Source: Rotaria sordida
Lineage: Eukaryota > Rotifera > Eurotatoria > Philodinida > Philodinidae
Assembly (NCBI GenBank): GCA_905250125.1
Contig: CAJNOL010000359.1
Span: 1 to 64,000, forward strand
Direction: 5' to 3'
Length of the DNA: 64,000 bases
Part shown: positions 15,377 to 25,866 of the stretch, piece by piece
How the letters are laid out: the number at the start of each line of letters is the position of its first letter
Numbering within the stretch: the stretch's first letter is position 1
The notes under the pieces: generated by a model
Database searches by the model: none
What the model was told of the DNA's origin: nothing
What the model saw: the letters and a program-made list of their open reading frames with translations, nothing else
Position numbers and translations under genes: made by a program

Positions 15377-16839
15377 TTATTGTAGACCAGCTTCTCTTAA
15401 ACTATTATTTGTTGGATTCCAAGTACATGACCATGGTTTATCACCAAGTGCATCCTATATATATATATAAATAGAGAATAATATTAATTTCAATTGATAT
15501 TTGTTACTTACCAATACTTTCATATCTTCATCAGGAATTGACCAATCGAATACATCTGCATTTGTTTGAAGTCTCGATTTTTGAGATGTCTTAGGAATTG
15601 TTATATATCCATGTTGAACAGACCAACGAATTAATATTTGTGCTGGAGTTTTCGATAATCTAAATATAATTTCATAGATAGCTTTTATACTTGTTGCTAA
15701 ATATTCCAAGTAAACATACTCAAGTATCAATCACTGTAAAAGACAATTTTAAAGGCAGAAAAGCGGTCTTATTCATTTTCATCATTTTAGATAAAATTTG
15801 TTATATTCATGTAGTATCAAGCACTTATTTCTATTCTTCAAAGATTAGATAAACAATTGATTTCTTTCGCCCTCAAACTAATGTAAAAGTGCATTCATTT
15901 ATATTCGAAAATTATGCTGTAACTGCGTTGAACATATGTTCCGAAGTAATCTTATTTGAAATTCTCATATCCAAGAGAAAGTTCGTACTTGTCCCGGTCT
16001 GACTTGTTGAAATGAAAAAAAAGAAATTTACTTGTTTGCAATTTCATTAATAGTTTTATCTTGAATTTTTTGACCTTTTGCCAATGGTGAATAACCCATA
16101 ACAGTAATATCATGTTCACGACAATATTTTACAATATCTTGTTTTTGTTGCCATGGATGAAGTTCAATTTGATTAACTGATGGTTTTTCAAGGCCTAATT
16201 TAGCAAGAGCTTCTAAATGAATTACACCAAAATTTGAAACACCTACAGATCTAAAAATATGTGAAATAATTAAAAAAGGAATTTTTTTCTTAATAAAAAT
16301 TTTTCTTACCTAATCTTTCCTTGTTTTTTTGCTTCGAGTAATGCTCGATATGCTTCAGCACAATGACCACCTTGTGGTGCATGAAGAAGATATAAATCAA
16401 TATAATTCGATTGAAGACTATAGAGAAAATGTTAGATGAGGCAAAGAAAGGATCTAATTTTTTTTAAACCTATTCAAACAATGATCAAGTGTTTGAAGAG
16501 CACGTTTTGCTCCTTCCGATGATGGCCACCATTTTGAAACAACGAAAATATCTTCACGTTTTTTTCCACTTTCTTTTATTCCATTACCAACACCATGTTC
16601 ATTACCATATAATTCAGCTGTATCAATTAATCGATAACCTTGATTAATTGCTGCAGCGACTACATCAGTACCTAATGAATACAAAAAAGTCAAATTTTTT
16701 TTTTTGTTATATTAATATTAGATCTAAATGTACAATTATTATCAATTAGATACACTCCAAGTCCAAATAATGGAATCACTACACCATCATTGAGTTTAAC
16801 AGTTGATTCGAGACTTTTAGCTATCAAACGTGAAGCCAT
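15377..16839 (-). CDS. Aldo-keto reductase
   Basis: Six exons on the minus strand (16839-16734, 16671-16470, 16417-16310, 16250-16032, 15659-15512, 15454-15377) give 286 residues, normal for a single-domain (alpha/beta)8 NADPH-dependent reductase. The catalytic tetrad is visible: Asp and Tyr in GYRLIDTAELYGNE, Lys in VVSKWW, His in YLLHAPQ. Family signatures GKIRSVGVSNFG and ITIPKTSQKSRLQTNADVF (nucleotide-binding end) are present. The sequence looks most like the 2,5-diketogluconate/prostaglandin-F synthase type of short AKRs; the substrate cannot be told. The start ATG directly abuts a poly-pyrimidine/AG acceptor (16841-16840). The gene is divergent from the forkhead gene and sits head-to-tail with the Egt-like gene. 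Intron 4 (15660-16031) is the longest. Confidence 0.9.
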
Positions 16840-17722
16840 CTGAAACAAAAAAACATAAACATTAAAATCAGTATTGAAAAAAAAACATAATCGACCGGCA
16901 GCTTGCAAGCGATCAGCGTGTCGATGACACTTTACCTCCTATCGACAATTCATATTGTAATAAGCGAGAACAACATAAATTGTTACACGATCTGTTACCT
17001 TCTCTACCGATATCATTAATCAATTTTGTACCATTCATACCATAAGAGAGAGAGGGAGAAAGTGAGGATATATATATATATATGAACGCTTCAAACGAGT
17101 GAACCACAATATAGTAAGTACAGCAATCAATTCACGCCTTATTTTAATGAATATTCTTCTATCGACTGTCTCTAATCCCTGTTAGCGTAAACATTTCTGA
17201 ACTACACAATGTGTTTCCAAAAAAACCCTTGATTTTCCAGCTTTTTTTCGCTTGGTAAAAATATTTAATCAATAAAAATAGTGTATTCGAAATTAGTGCA
17301 TTAAATAGCATCGAATGATATATAGCATTAAAAAACATTTTCTCGAAAAACTTCTTTTTTCTACATCATATCCAATAATTTCTGAGCAAGAAAGTCACAT
17401 GTTCGCCTGCCATGTAGAAAATGGATACTGTGTCCTTCTTCTCCCACGAAGGTTCTAGTCAACAACAATCACAGATGGTAGTTGTTGACATACGATCAGA
17501 GACCATAGATCAATAACATCTCAGTATAATATATGAACTACTTCGTTATTGTATTTCTAGAGGATTAAGTAAAAGAATGATGAAGACGTTTGCCTCAAAA
17601 TAGATAGGATAAAACAATCTCTCTATGATTAATAAGAGTAGCTACATCGTGTTTCACATTTTAATCCCATAAGGATTGCGCTAATAGTTTTTGTTTCTTG
17701 TTTTTTTCTTTCTTTTAGAATA
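16840..17722. promoter_or_regulatory. Divergent intergenic region, aldo-keto reductase / forkhead gene
   Basis: This 883-bp region lies between two divergent start codons. It includes a short TA dinucleotide run (about 17070-17085). A C/T-rich tract ending in AG at 17717-17718 lies only 4 nt before the forkhead ATG, a candidate spliced-leader or 5'-UTR acceptor. No gene is seen. Confidence 0.4.
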
Positions 17723-18184
17723 ATGAATCTACAAGATAGCAGTTATTTTAGTCCAAGTCAAGATTTTTATTCTCATAAAAATCTTAAAATATTAACTAAA
17801 CCTCAAGAATCTTATGTAGCATTAATTGCTCGTGCTATATTATCATCATCGAATTATCAAATGTTACTTATTGAAATCTATGAATGGATTATAAATGAAT
17901 ATCCTTATTTTGGAACATTACAAAGTAAAGCATGGAAAAATTCTATAAGACATAACTTATCATTAAATGAATGTTTTATACGACAACAAAAATCTGAAAA
18001 TGGTCGTGGTTATTATTGGGGTATACATCCAGCTGCATTTGATGCTTTTATTCATGGTGATTTTCGACGACGACAAGCTCGTCTTCGAGCTAAACGTGCT
18101 GATAATTTATCTATTCAAACGATACCATGGATGATGAATAGAGATATCTCATTGGATTATTCTATATATCAAACACAAACATAA
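17723..18184 (+). CDS. Small forkhead transcription factor, FoxQ2-like
   Basis: A single-exon, 153-residue protein made almost entirely of a forkhead (winged-helix) domain, residues about 26-120. It contains KPQESYVALIARAIL, IYEWIINEYPYF, WKNSIRHNLSLNECFIR (recognition helix), GRGYYWGIHP and GDFRRRQARLR. The NGRGYYW...IHP..F..GDFRRR pattern is closest to FoxQ2 among the classes I know, but subclass needs a tree. In other animals FoxQ2 patterns the anterior/apical region. The protein is much shorter than typical Fox factors, with 25 residues before and about 30 after the domain. A weak Engrailed-homology-like stretch (LSIQTIPW) in the tail could be a remnant repressor motif. It has no intron, unlike most neighbours. 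An acceptor-like AG lies 4 nt upstream of the ATG. Confidence 0.8.
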   Translation: MNLQDSSYFSPSQDFYSHKNLKILTKPQESYVALIARAILSSSNYQMLLIEIYEWIINEYPYFGTLQSKAWKNSIRHNLSLNECFIRQQKSENGRGYYWGIHPAAFDAFIHGDFRRRQARLRAKRADNLSIQTIPWMMNRDISLDYSIYQTQT

Positions 18185-18394
18185 TTATTCATATTCATAA
18201 ATTTTCGTTTCATTTCTATAATTAACAAAAAATAAAACAAATATACAAGAATTTGTAATTTAGTTTATTTTCATTCATGAAGTATATATAATAGAGACAG
18301 AGGTAAATCATAAGAGAAAAAAAAAGTGATTCGATGCCTATATCTGTTCATATTCATTGCAACGCATTCGTTTTAGTTTAATTCTCATTTTTTT

Positions 18395-18952
18395 TTACTT
18401 ATAAGGATTTGGTTGTTGATAAATATAAGGTGGTGGTGGACCGGCATAACCTTGTTGTGGTGGATAATAATTTCCTTGATTATATGGTGGATAACCTGGT
18501 TGTTGATTTGGAGGTGGATAATAAGGTTGAGCACCTCCAGGATAATATTGTGGTTGATTTTGAGGAGGTGGACCATAACCTTGTGGACCATAAACACCTG
18601 CTGTTGGAACATGACCACCTGGTTGTTGATAATAACTGAATGAAAACGAAAACGAATAGAGTTTTGTTATCACAATTATGCAAAGAAAGAAAAAAAAAGA
18701 ACATACACAGTTGTTGGTACTTGATTATTACGGGAACTTGAACCCATCATATCTTTCTATAGGGGAGAAAAAAATTAATTAAAAAAAAAAGACAAATTGA
18801 AAATAATTACACAGCATTTGCCTATTAAAAAAAAAGAGAGATATTTTTCATGTTCTATTTTTAGATTCTTTGAAATACATACAACAGCAGAGAGCAGCCA
18901 AAGGAACACATAGACAGCAGAGAAGATCATCACAACCATCATCTAGACACAT
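18395..18952 (-). CDS. Small Cys-rich plus Pro/Tyr/Gln-rich protein
   Basis: Four minus-strand exons (18952-18883, 18821-18811, 18756-18707, 18635-18395) give 123 residues. The N-terminal 30 residues are a compact Cys-rich segment (CCLCVPLAALCCC, then KCC) resembling Cys-rich membrane-anchoring modules of the CYSTM kind. The rest is a repetitive tail of PPPQNQPQYYPGG / YPPYNQGNYYPPQQGY type, as in many GYxP-rich adaptor or membrane proteins. Exon 2 is only 11 nt; it is inferred because it keeps the frame with canonical GTATGT/GTAATT donors and AG acceptors, and skipping it breaks the frame. A less likely alternative starts at MMGSSS in exon 3. Function unknown. Divergent from the fucosyltransferase gene. 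Confidence 0.6.
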
Positions 18953-19413
18953 GATTACAATCTTTAATAAAAACAAAATAATTAAATTATATAAATTATT
19001 CAAAATAAAATTAATCAAAACATAATAAATCACATTGAAAATATATTACGGATCAATAGTTGTACTTTTATATGAATGGTTTATATTATTATCTATCTAC
19101 TATAAATAACGATAGATAACGTTACATGTCAATAGATAATTATCAATGATTTGATTCATTCGTTTAGAAAAAACAAGAAGTACTTGAAAAATAAAATTAA
19201 AAATTTTTACATCTCATTCATTATTAAATTGAATAAACATGATATGAACTTAATTTATGCTAAAAAGAAAATACCATAAAGGTATATACATGTGATAATA
19301 CTTTTAAAAACATCTGGTTAAATTCTCAAGAATATGTATTCGAAAAATTTTATTATAGTTACATCTCTATTCTCCTACCGAAGTATGTCTTTCATTGATT
19401 TGAAATAGTGGTA
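18953..19413. promoter_or_regulatory. Divergent intergenic region, Cys-rich gene / fucosyltransferase
   Basis: 461 bp of AT-rich DNA between divergent start codons. It contains clustered tatct/agata stretches near 19090-19140 (tctatctac, cgatagataacg, atagataat), which are possible GATA-type sites. No other signal was identified. Confidence 0.3.
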
Positions 19414-21163
19414 ATGAAATTTCAAATTCGTTGGTATAGGTTTTTTTCAAATTAATTAAACACATTTTTATATTCTGTTTTTGTTTTCTGTATATAAATT
19501 ACAGTTTTAGCACTATTTTGTGTGTTTTATTATTAATTTTAATTTTTTTCTTTTTTTTTCGTTGGGTAAGTATGCAAAAGATGAAAATATCTTATAATTT
19601 CTTATTTATCCTTAAGCGATATATTGATGATGATGGCGATCCTATTGGTGCTGTTTATTTTACAGAAATTCATGAACGACGTACTAGTTCTTTTTTGAAT
19701 GACTGTAAGTCTTGTTCAATACAATTATTAATTTTTTAAAATTAATTTTTTTAATAGATATGGAAAGTAAAGATAATAATTATTTTGCAACTCAAAATTT
19801 AACTGTACCTATTCTTGTTTGGTGGACACCATTTACGTATGATACAGGTTCTTATATACAATGTCGTAATCAAACACAATGTTTTATATCAAATATAAGA
19901 AAATATCGTGATAATAAACAATTTTCTGCATTTCTTTTTTATGGTACTGATTTTCGTTTATATGATCTACCATTACCACGTTATGAACATGAACAATGGT
20001 CATTACTTCATGAAGAATCACCAAAAAATAATTATGTATTTTCATTTGAATCTATTATGAATATGTTTAATCATACAGCAACATTTAAACGTCATTCTGA
20101 TGAACCATTAACAACTCAATGGTTAGCATCAATTGATGATTTATTAGATCAAACATATGTTATTGATGTACAAGAAAAAACACAATTACAAAAAACGGAA
20201 AATTTAGCACCAATTATATATATACAATCAGATTGTAATACACCATCAGATCGAGATTTATATATAAAAGAATTAATGAAATATATTCAAATTGATTCCT
20301 ATGGAAGTTGTTTACATAATAAAGATTTACCAGAAAAGTATATTTTATTTCGAAAAGAAAAAGAGAATATTTTTTTTCTTTTGTTGTCCTCGTAGTTTAA
20401 GAAATTCACTTGAAACAATGGAACATAATGAAATATTAAAACTTGTTGGTAAATATAAATTTGCATTAGCTTTTGAAAATGCTATTTGTACTGATTATAT
20501 AACGGAAAAATTTTGGCGTCCATTAAAAGTTGGAACTGTACCTATTGTCTATGGATCAGATCAATTTCAAGTATAGTATACATATATATATATATATATA
20601 AATATGAATTCATTTTTATCATGTATCTTTTTTTCGAATAGAATTTTCTTCCTGATAATCATTCAGCAATATCTATTCTCGATTTTGCTACACCTGCAGA
20701 TTTAGCTCATTATATTCACAAATTAAATATCAATGATACTTTATATGATTTCTATCGTCATTTTAAATTAAATCGTATAATTTCAAATGATACACTTCTT
20801 GTTCGAACAATGTCTACACGTACATGGGGTATACATAATGATCGTATTCGAGGTAATTTTATTAATAAATTTGAATGTGTGGTATGTGAACGTGTACATA
20901 AAACACGAAAAGATTCAACAATAAAATATCAAGCTAAATTTGAGGATTATGGATGTCCACCACCAACAACATTTGATAGACATGGAAAAAAATTAGAACG
21001 TACAGGAAATTGGTATCGTACATATGTATATACACGTTGTCAAGTGGAAGTATTTCAAGAATTAATTGATCAAAAAAATTATAGTTTTACAGAAAAAGAT
21101 TTATATAATGCAGCATCAAAACGATTTTCACCATCGTTTCAAAGAAATGAATTTTTAAGATAA
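19414..21163 (+). CDS. FUT10/FUT11: GT10 fucosyltransferase, FUT10/FUT11 type
   Basis: Six exons (19414-19433, 19505-19565, 19617-19704, 19758-20337, 20396-20570, 20642-21163) give 481 residues, the same size as animal FUT10/11. The first two exons encode MKFQIRCFSTILCVLLLILI plus a Phe run: a short cytosolic tail and one transmembrane signal anchor, so a type II membrane protein of the ER/Golgi. The catalytic region matches FUT10/11 closely: YGTDFRLYDLPLPR, LHEESPKNNY, FNHTATFKRHSD, YIQSDCNTPSDRDLY and the GT10 donor-site motif KFALAFENAICTDYITEKFW. The Cys-rich C-terminus (FECVVCERVH) is also typical. Vertebrate FUT10/11 have been reported as protein O-fucosyltransferases of EMI domains; the acceptor here is inferred. 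FUT10 cannot be told from FUT11. AATAAA lies at 21198-21203. Confidence 0.93.
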
Positions 21164-21660
21164 TAAATGTTTTGTTTGTTTTTATTTGAATTTAAGAAAT
21201 AAAAAGTTTCTAGATATTTGATTTGAAGGTTTATTAATTGAAATCTACAAAATGTAGAATATCTCTAAAACTTGTTATTCTCTTCCCTATCAAGTTTATT
21301 AGGATTACCTAGTAGATCATTATGATATACTGTCAGATGAATTAAATGATATTTCTTTCTTTCAATCAGTGGGAATGTAGCTGTGGGTGGTGATCTATAA
21401 ATTTTAATAGTAGATAAACTTGATTGAAAAACAATTGACTATATATTAACGATTTTGTTTTGTCTAGTTTAACGTTTCTATTGTCATCTGCTGACATCTC
21501 ACATTTGCTATTTAAATAACAATATACTTGTTTAACCAATGATAGAATACAATATACAAAAAAAAAAAGAAAGGAAGAGAGAAAATGTCAGTTATTTTTT
21601 GTTTGATGAGAACACTGCATGATGATTGCGAGTGTGGGTGTGTAGGCATGTATTGTTAGT

Positions 21661-21700
21661 TGACGTCAATATATGATGAAATGAACACATAGATATAAAA
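21661..21700 (+). promoter_or_regulatory. Putative CARS1 core promoter: CRE palindrome and TATA box
   Basis: A full CRE palindrome TGACGTCA (21661-21668) is followed 33 bp downstream by TATAAAA (21694-21700), then a pyrimidine tract ending in AG (21737-21738) and the CARS1 ATG at 21783. In animals, tRNA-synthetase genes are commonly driven by bZIP factors such as ATF4, so a bZIP site here is plausible. Site function is inferred. Confidence 0.45.
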
Positions 21701-21782
21701 GCATTGCATAACCTTTTTTCTCTCTTTTATATTTCTAGATTGCAACTAAACAGGTTTCATTTATATTCACGATCGGTTATAA

Positions 21783-24700
21783 ATGAGTTCGACAACTCAG
21801 CAAAAATCATTATCTACAATGTGGAAATGTCCTGAAATGGTATCCGAAGCACGACTTCGTCTTTATAATAGCTTTACAAAAAAGAAGGTAACTAGAATAA
21901 GAACTTTTTTATATTATGAAATCTATTCAACTGATGTTTCTTTTTTAGGAATTGTTTGTACCTATAAATGGTAATGAAGTACGTTGGTATAGTTGTGGAC
22001 CAACTGTTTATGATACATCTCATATGGGTCATGCTAGGTAATTCAACAAGAATTATATATTTTATCTAATTTTTTTTTTGTTTAATTTCAAGATCGTACA
22101 TTTCATTTGATATTCTTCGACGTGTTATGGCTGATTATTTTGGTTATGATGTTCTTTATTGTATGAACGTAACTGATATCGATGATAAAGTAAGTTTATT
22201 ATTGCTACTAAAGAATCCTGTCGGATAAAATATTCACTCTTCATTTAAAAAGTCATCTATACCATTTTGTAGAGCAACTCATAACGCATCGAATAGTATA
22301 TATATCGAAATCACTTTTTCATCAAATTTTGTTTCAAGTTACTTCAATAGAGTTTTGTTAGATTTTCAAGCGTGTATGTGTCATAATTCTCACAATAGCT
22401 TTCTTCGTACCCAAAACTTTAGTATTTTTACTAGCTTCTGTAATTTTTGACTTTTATAATATTTAAAATTTTTCTATATTGCTCCTGAGAGCAAAGAGGA
22501 CTAACCGCACAAATTTCTCAAAAATTTTGTCTCATGGTCAAATCGGTTAATTCATGCCTAAAAAGAGACCAATATTTTGATTCTTAAGTGTAGAAAAGTA
22601 TATAAGTTTTGTGAAAAATACTTTTTGAATAGAAAAAAGTTTCTACCTATTAATCATAAGGTTATCATGCCCTATGACGTGATATATATGAATGAGAGAT
22701 CGAAAACAAACCAAATTTAATTATCACGAGTCGATTCAGATCGACCTTGAGCCGACTTTTTAAAAATGCACTCAAACCGAACCAGTACAACACGATTCGA
22801 TCCAATCTTTGGTATGAATGTTTCGAAAATGACCAAAAAAAAGTTTTGTTTTCATATTCCTGAAGACGAGTATGAGAATGGACTATTACAAAGATCAATT
22901 TTTATTTTTTTGGTTTCTTATAAATTTAAATTCTGAGTGTATCGAGCTCTATTAAATTCAATATATATGTTCGATCTCTTATGAGAATTACAAATTTTGT
23001 ATATCCGAGAGCGAAAATTTTTTTTGCTACTTTTGAAAGATCCATATATGTGAAATGATAGGATATGATGCACTTATTATTAATAGATAGAAACTTCTCA
23101 ACTCAAAAAGTATTTATCATAAAACCCATATACTTTTCTGTTTTGAGGAATAAAAAAATTGGCTTGTTTATGCATTGTTTGACCATAACACACAATTTCT
23201 GAGAAAAACTTGTACAGTCAGTCGCCTTTGCTCTTAGAAGCAGTATCGAAGAATTTAAAACATCATAAAAATCAAAAATTGAAGTAACTGTAAGCAAAAT
23301 TTGATATAGGTTCGTTTGAATATATATTGAATTCTAATATTTGGTCATATCATCAAAATTGCTATAATATTCCTTAACTGGTATATAGCTTGATTTTTCA
23401 AATGAAGGGTGATCATTAGTAGTTTTTTTTTTATATCACATATTTATTATTTTGTTTTAAAGATTATTAAACGTGCTCGAGAACGATATCTTATTAAAAA
23501 TTATATGGACGATAGTTCAATTGCAATTGAAAAAGTTCTTGAAGATTGTCAACTTGCACTTAAAGTAAAATATTAAATTTTCGAATAAGATAAATTTATC
23601 TTTTTTTTTTAAAGCATGTAAAAGATATTCGTGCACGTGAAACAGATAAAGATAAACAAGCGATGTATGACAAACAAATTTCTACGGTTGAAAACTCACT
23701 TCAAAATATTAATACTTTATCTGATATGGAAGCTAAACGAAAAGTATATATATATTTATTTGAATATATAAATTAAACTGAATTTTTCTTTGTTTTTTTT
23801 TTATAGAAATTATTTGATGATTGTCGTGATATACTTCCAACATATTTAGATTTTAATTATTCTCATGCAACAAATCCATTAGATAATGAAGTTTTTCTTA
23901 CATTAGCTCGTCATTATGAATCAGAATTTCATAATGATATGTCACATTTAAATATATTACCTCCACATATTTTAACACGTGTAAGTGAATATGTACCAGA
24001 AATAATAAAATTTATTGAAAAAATTATTGAGAATGGTTATGCATATGAATCAAATTCATCGGTTTATTTCGAAACAATGAAATTTCATAAACAACATTCA
24101 TATGCAAAATTAGAACCTGATCGAATGGGCGATATTAATGCATTAAGTGAAGGTGAAGGAGCATTAACAACAGCTTCAAATACAAGCAAAGAAAAACGAA
24201 ATGAATGTGATTTTGTTTTATGGAAAAAAAGCAAAATAGGTGAACCTGTTTGGCAATCTCCTTGGGGACTTGGTCGACCGGGATGGCACATCGAATGTAG
24301 TGTAATGGCTAGTACAATATTAGGTAAGTTTTTGAATGAATTTTCTTCTTTTATAAATAAAAGGAAAGGAATCAAACTTAAGATTTTCTATACAGATTAA
24401 TGAATTAATGATATAACTGAAAATGAAATTGAATTTTTAAACTTCTTTTTGATATACTTTAAAACAAAGAAATGTTATAGCTTTGTCTAGAATGACTTTC
24501 TCTTTGATTTATAAATTTCATGTTTGACATTGATTAATCTATTTGATTAGATCACTGAGTTAGAAACATGATCGTCTACATCATGAAAAAAAAAACAACT
24601 AATTTTTATTTTATTTTGGTTTTTGTTAGGTTCACAATTTGATATTCATACCGGTGGAATTGACTTAAAATTTCCTCATCATGATAACGAAATAGCTCAA

Positions 24701-25866
24701 GCTGAAGCTTATTATGACAGCGATACATGGGTGAATTATTTTCTACATAGTGGTCATTTAACAATAGCCGGTTGTAAAATGTCCAAATCATTGAAAAATT
24801 TCGTTACAATTCAACAAGCACTTGAAAAATATACGTCAAGACAAATTCGATTGTTATTTTTACTACATTCATGGGCGTCTACATTGGATTATAGTGATCA
24901 TGGTATGGAAAAAACTTTGAATTATGAAAAAATGCTCAATGAATTTTTTCTTAATATTAAAACACATTTACGTTCAATGAAACAATTAAATCATTCAAAT
25001 GCTTATACAAAATTTGATGAAAATGATCTACAATTAAATGAACGTTTTTCAACAGCTAAAAAACAAATTCATATTGCATTATGTGATTCTATCGATACAC
25101 CAACAGTTATGGAAAATATTCGTCAATTAATAACAACAACAAATATTTATATGAACAGAACAAATGCAATTATTAATCGTCTTCTTTTACGTAATATTGC
25201 TGTTTATATAACACGTTTAATTGATATTTTTGGTTTAAATTCTTCTGGATCATCATCATCATCAACGGATAATATTGGATTTACACGATCAAGTGAACAA
25301 CAACAAGCATCATCAATTAATGTAGAAGATATAGCTATGCCATATGTTGAACAATTTGCTCTATTTCGTGATGCTGTACGTACACAAGCAATTACAGTTA
25401 AAAATAAAGAAATTCTTACATTATGTGATCATGTACGAAATGAAATTTTACCAGAATTAGGTGTACGACTTGAAGATCACGGTACAAAATTGAATATTTG
25501 TTTTTATAATTAGTTCTTTCTTTTTTATCTTATAGCGGGTACAAATAAAGCAACAATAAAATTTTGTGATCCAGAAATATTAAGACGTGAACGTGAACAA
25601 GCATTATTAGTTGAAAAAAGTAAACAAGAAGAAAAAGAACGACGAAAATTAGAACAACAATTAGCTAAAGAAGCAAAAGAAGCTAAGAAAAAAGCACCTA
25701 AAGAAAAAAAAGTAAGATATAAAATGTTTAATAATTTTTATCATATATAATATTTATTCTATTTTAGAATACTGATTCAAAAAATTCAACGCAACCAACT
25801 AATGATGAAATTGTTACTGATGGAGCAACAGCCATGGCTAATGGTGATGCTTCAAGTTCTCATTGA
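21783..25866 (+). CDS. CARS1: Cytosolic cysteinyl-tRNA synthetase
   Basis: Nine exons (21783-21887, 21949-22037, 22093-22189, 23463-23564, 23615-23743, 23807-24323, 24630-25481, 25536-25711, 25768-25866) give 721 residues, near the size of animal CARS1. It charges tRNA-Cys with cysteine. Class I signatures are intact: [15 protein letters not shown] (HIGH-type motif, residues about 60-65; the Cys is a zinc ligand), GWHIECS and HHDNE (other zinc ligands), and KMSKS (396-400). The eukaryote-specific insertion between the Rossmann halves and a charged C-terminal extension ([20 protein letters not shown]) mark it as the cytosolic form. The N-terminus has only about 30 residues before the core. Intron 3 (22190-23462) is 1.27 kb and almost wholly a decayed foldback; the other introns are mostly 50-70 bp. 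Confidence 0.96.
22213..23425. repeat. Decayed 1.2-kb foldback filling CARS1 intron 3
   Basis: The outer ends match in inverse (atattcactcttcatttaaa against ttcaaatgaagggtgat). Inside, about 22440-22660 is an imperfect reverse complement of about 23075-23300 (shared cores: gagcaaagaggact / cgcctttgctct, aaaaatactttttga / tcaaaaagtattt). Divergence is high, so the element is old. It ends close to both splice sites. Confidence 0.6.

Noticed and set aside
18385..18704. Several overlapping frames (His/Ile-rich, Val/Asp-rich, Trp-rich) around the Pro-rich exon
   Set aside because: They are frame shadows of the repetitive Pro/Tyr/Gln codons of the real minus-strand exon.
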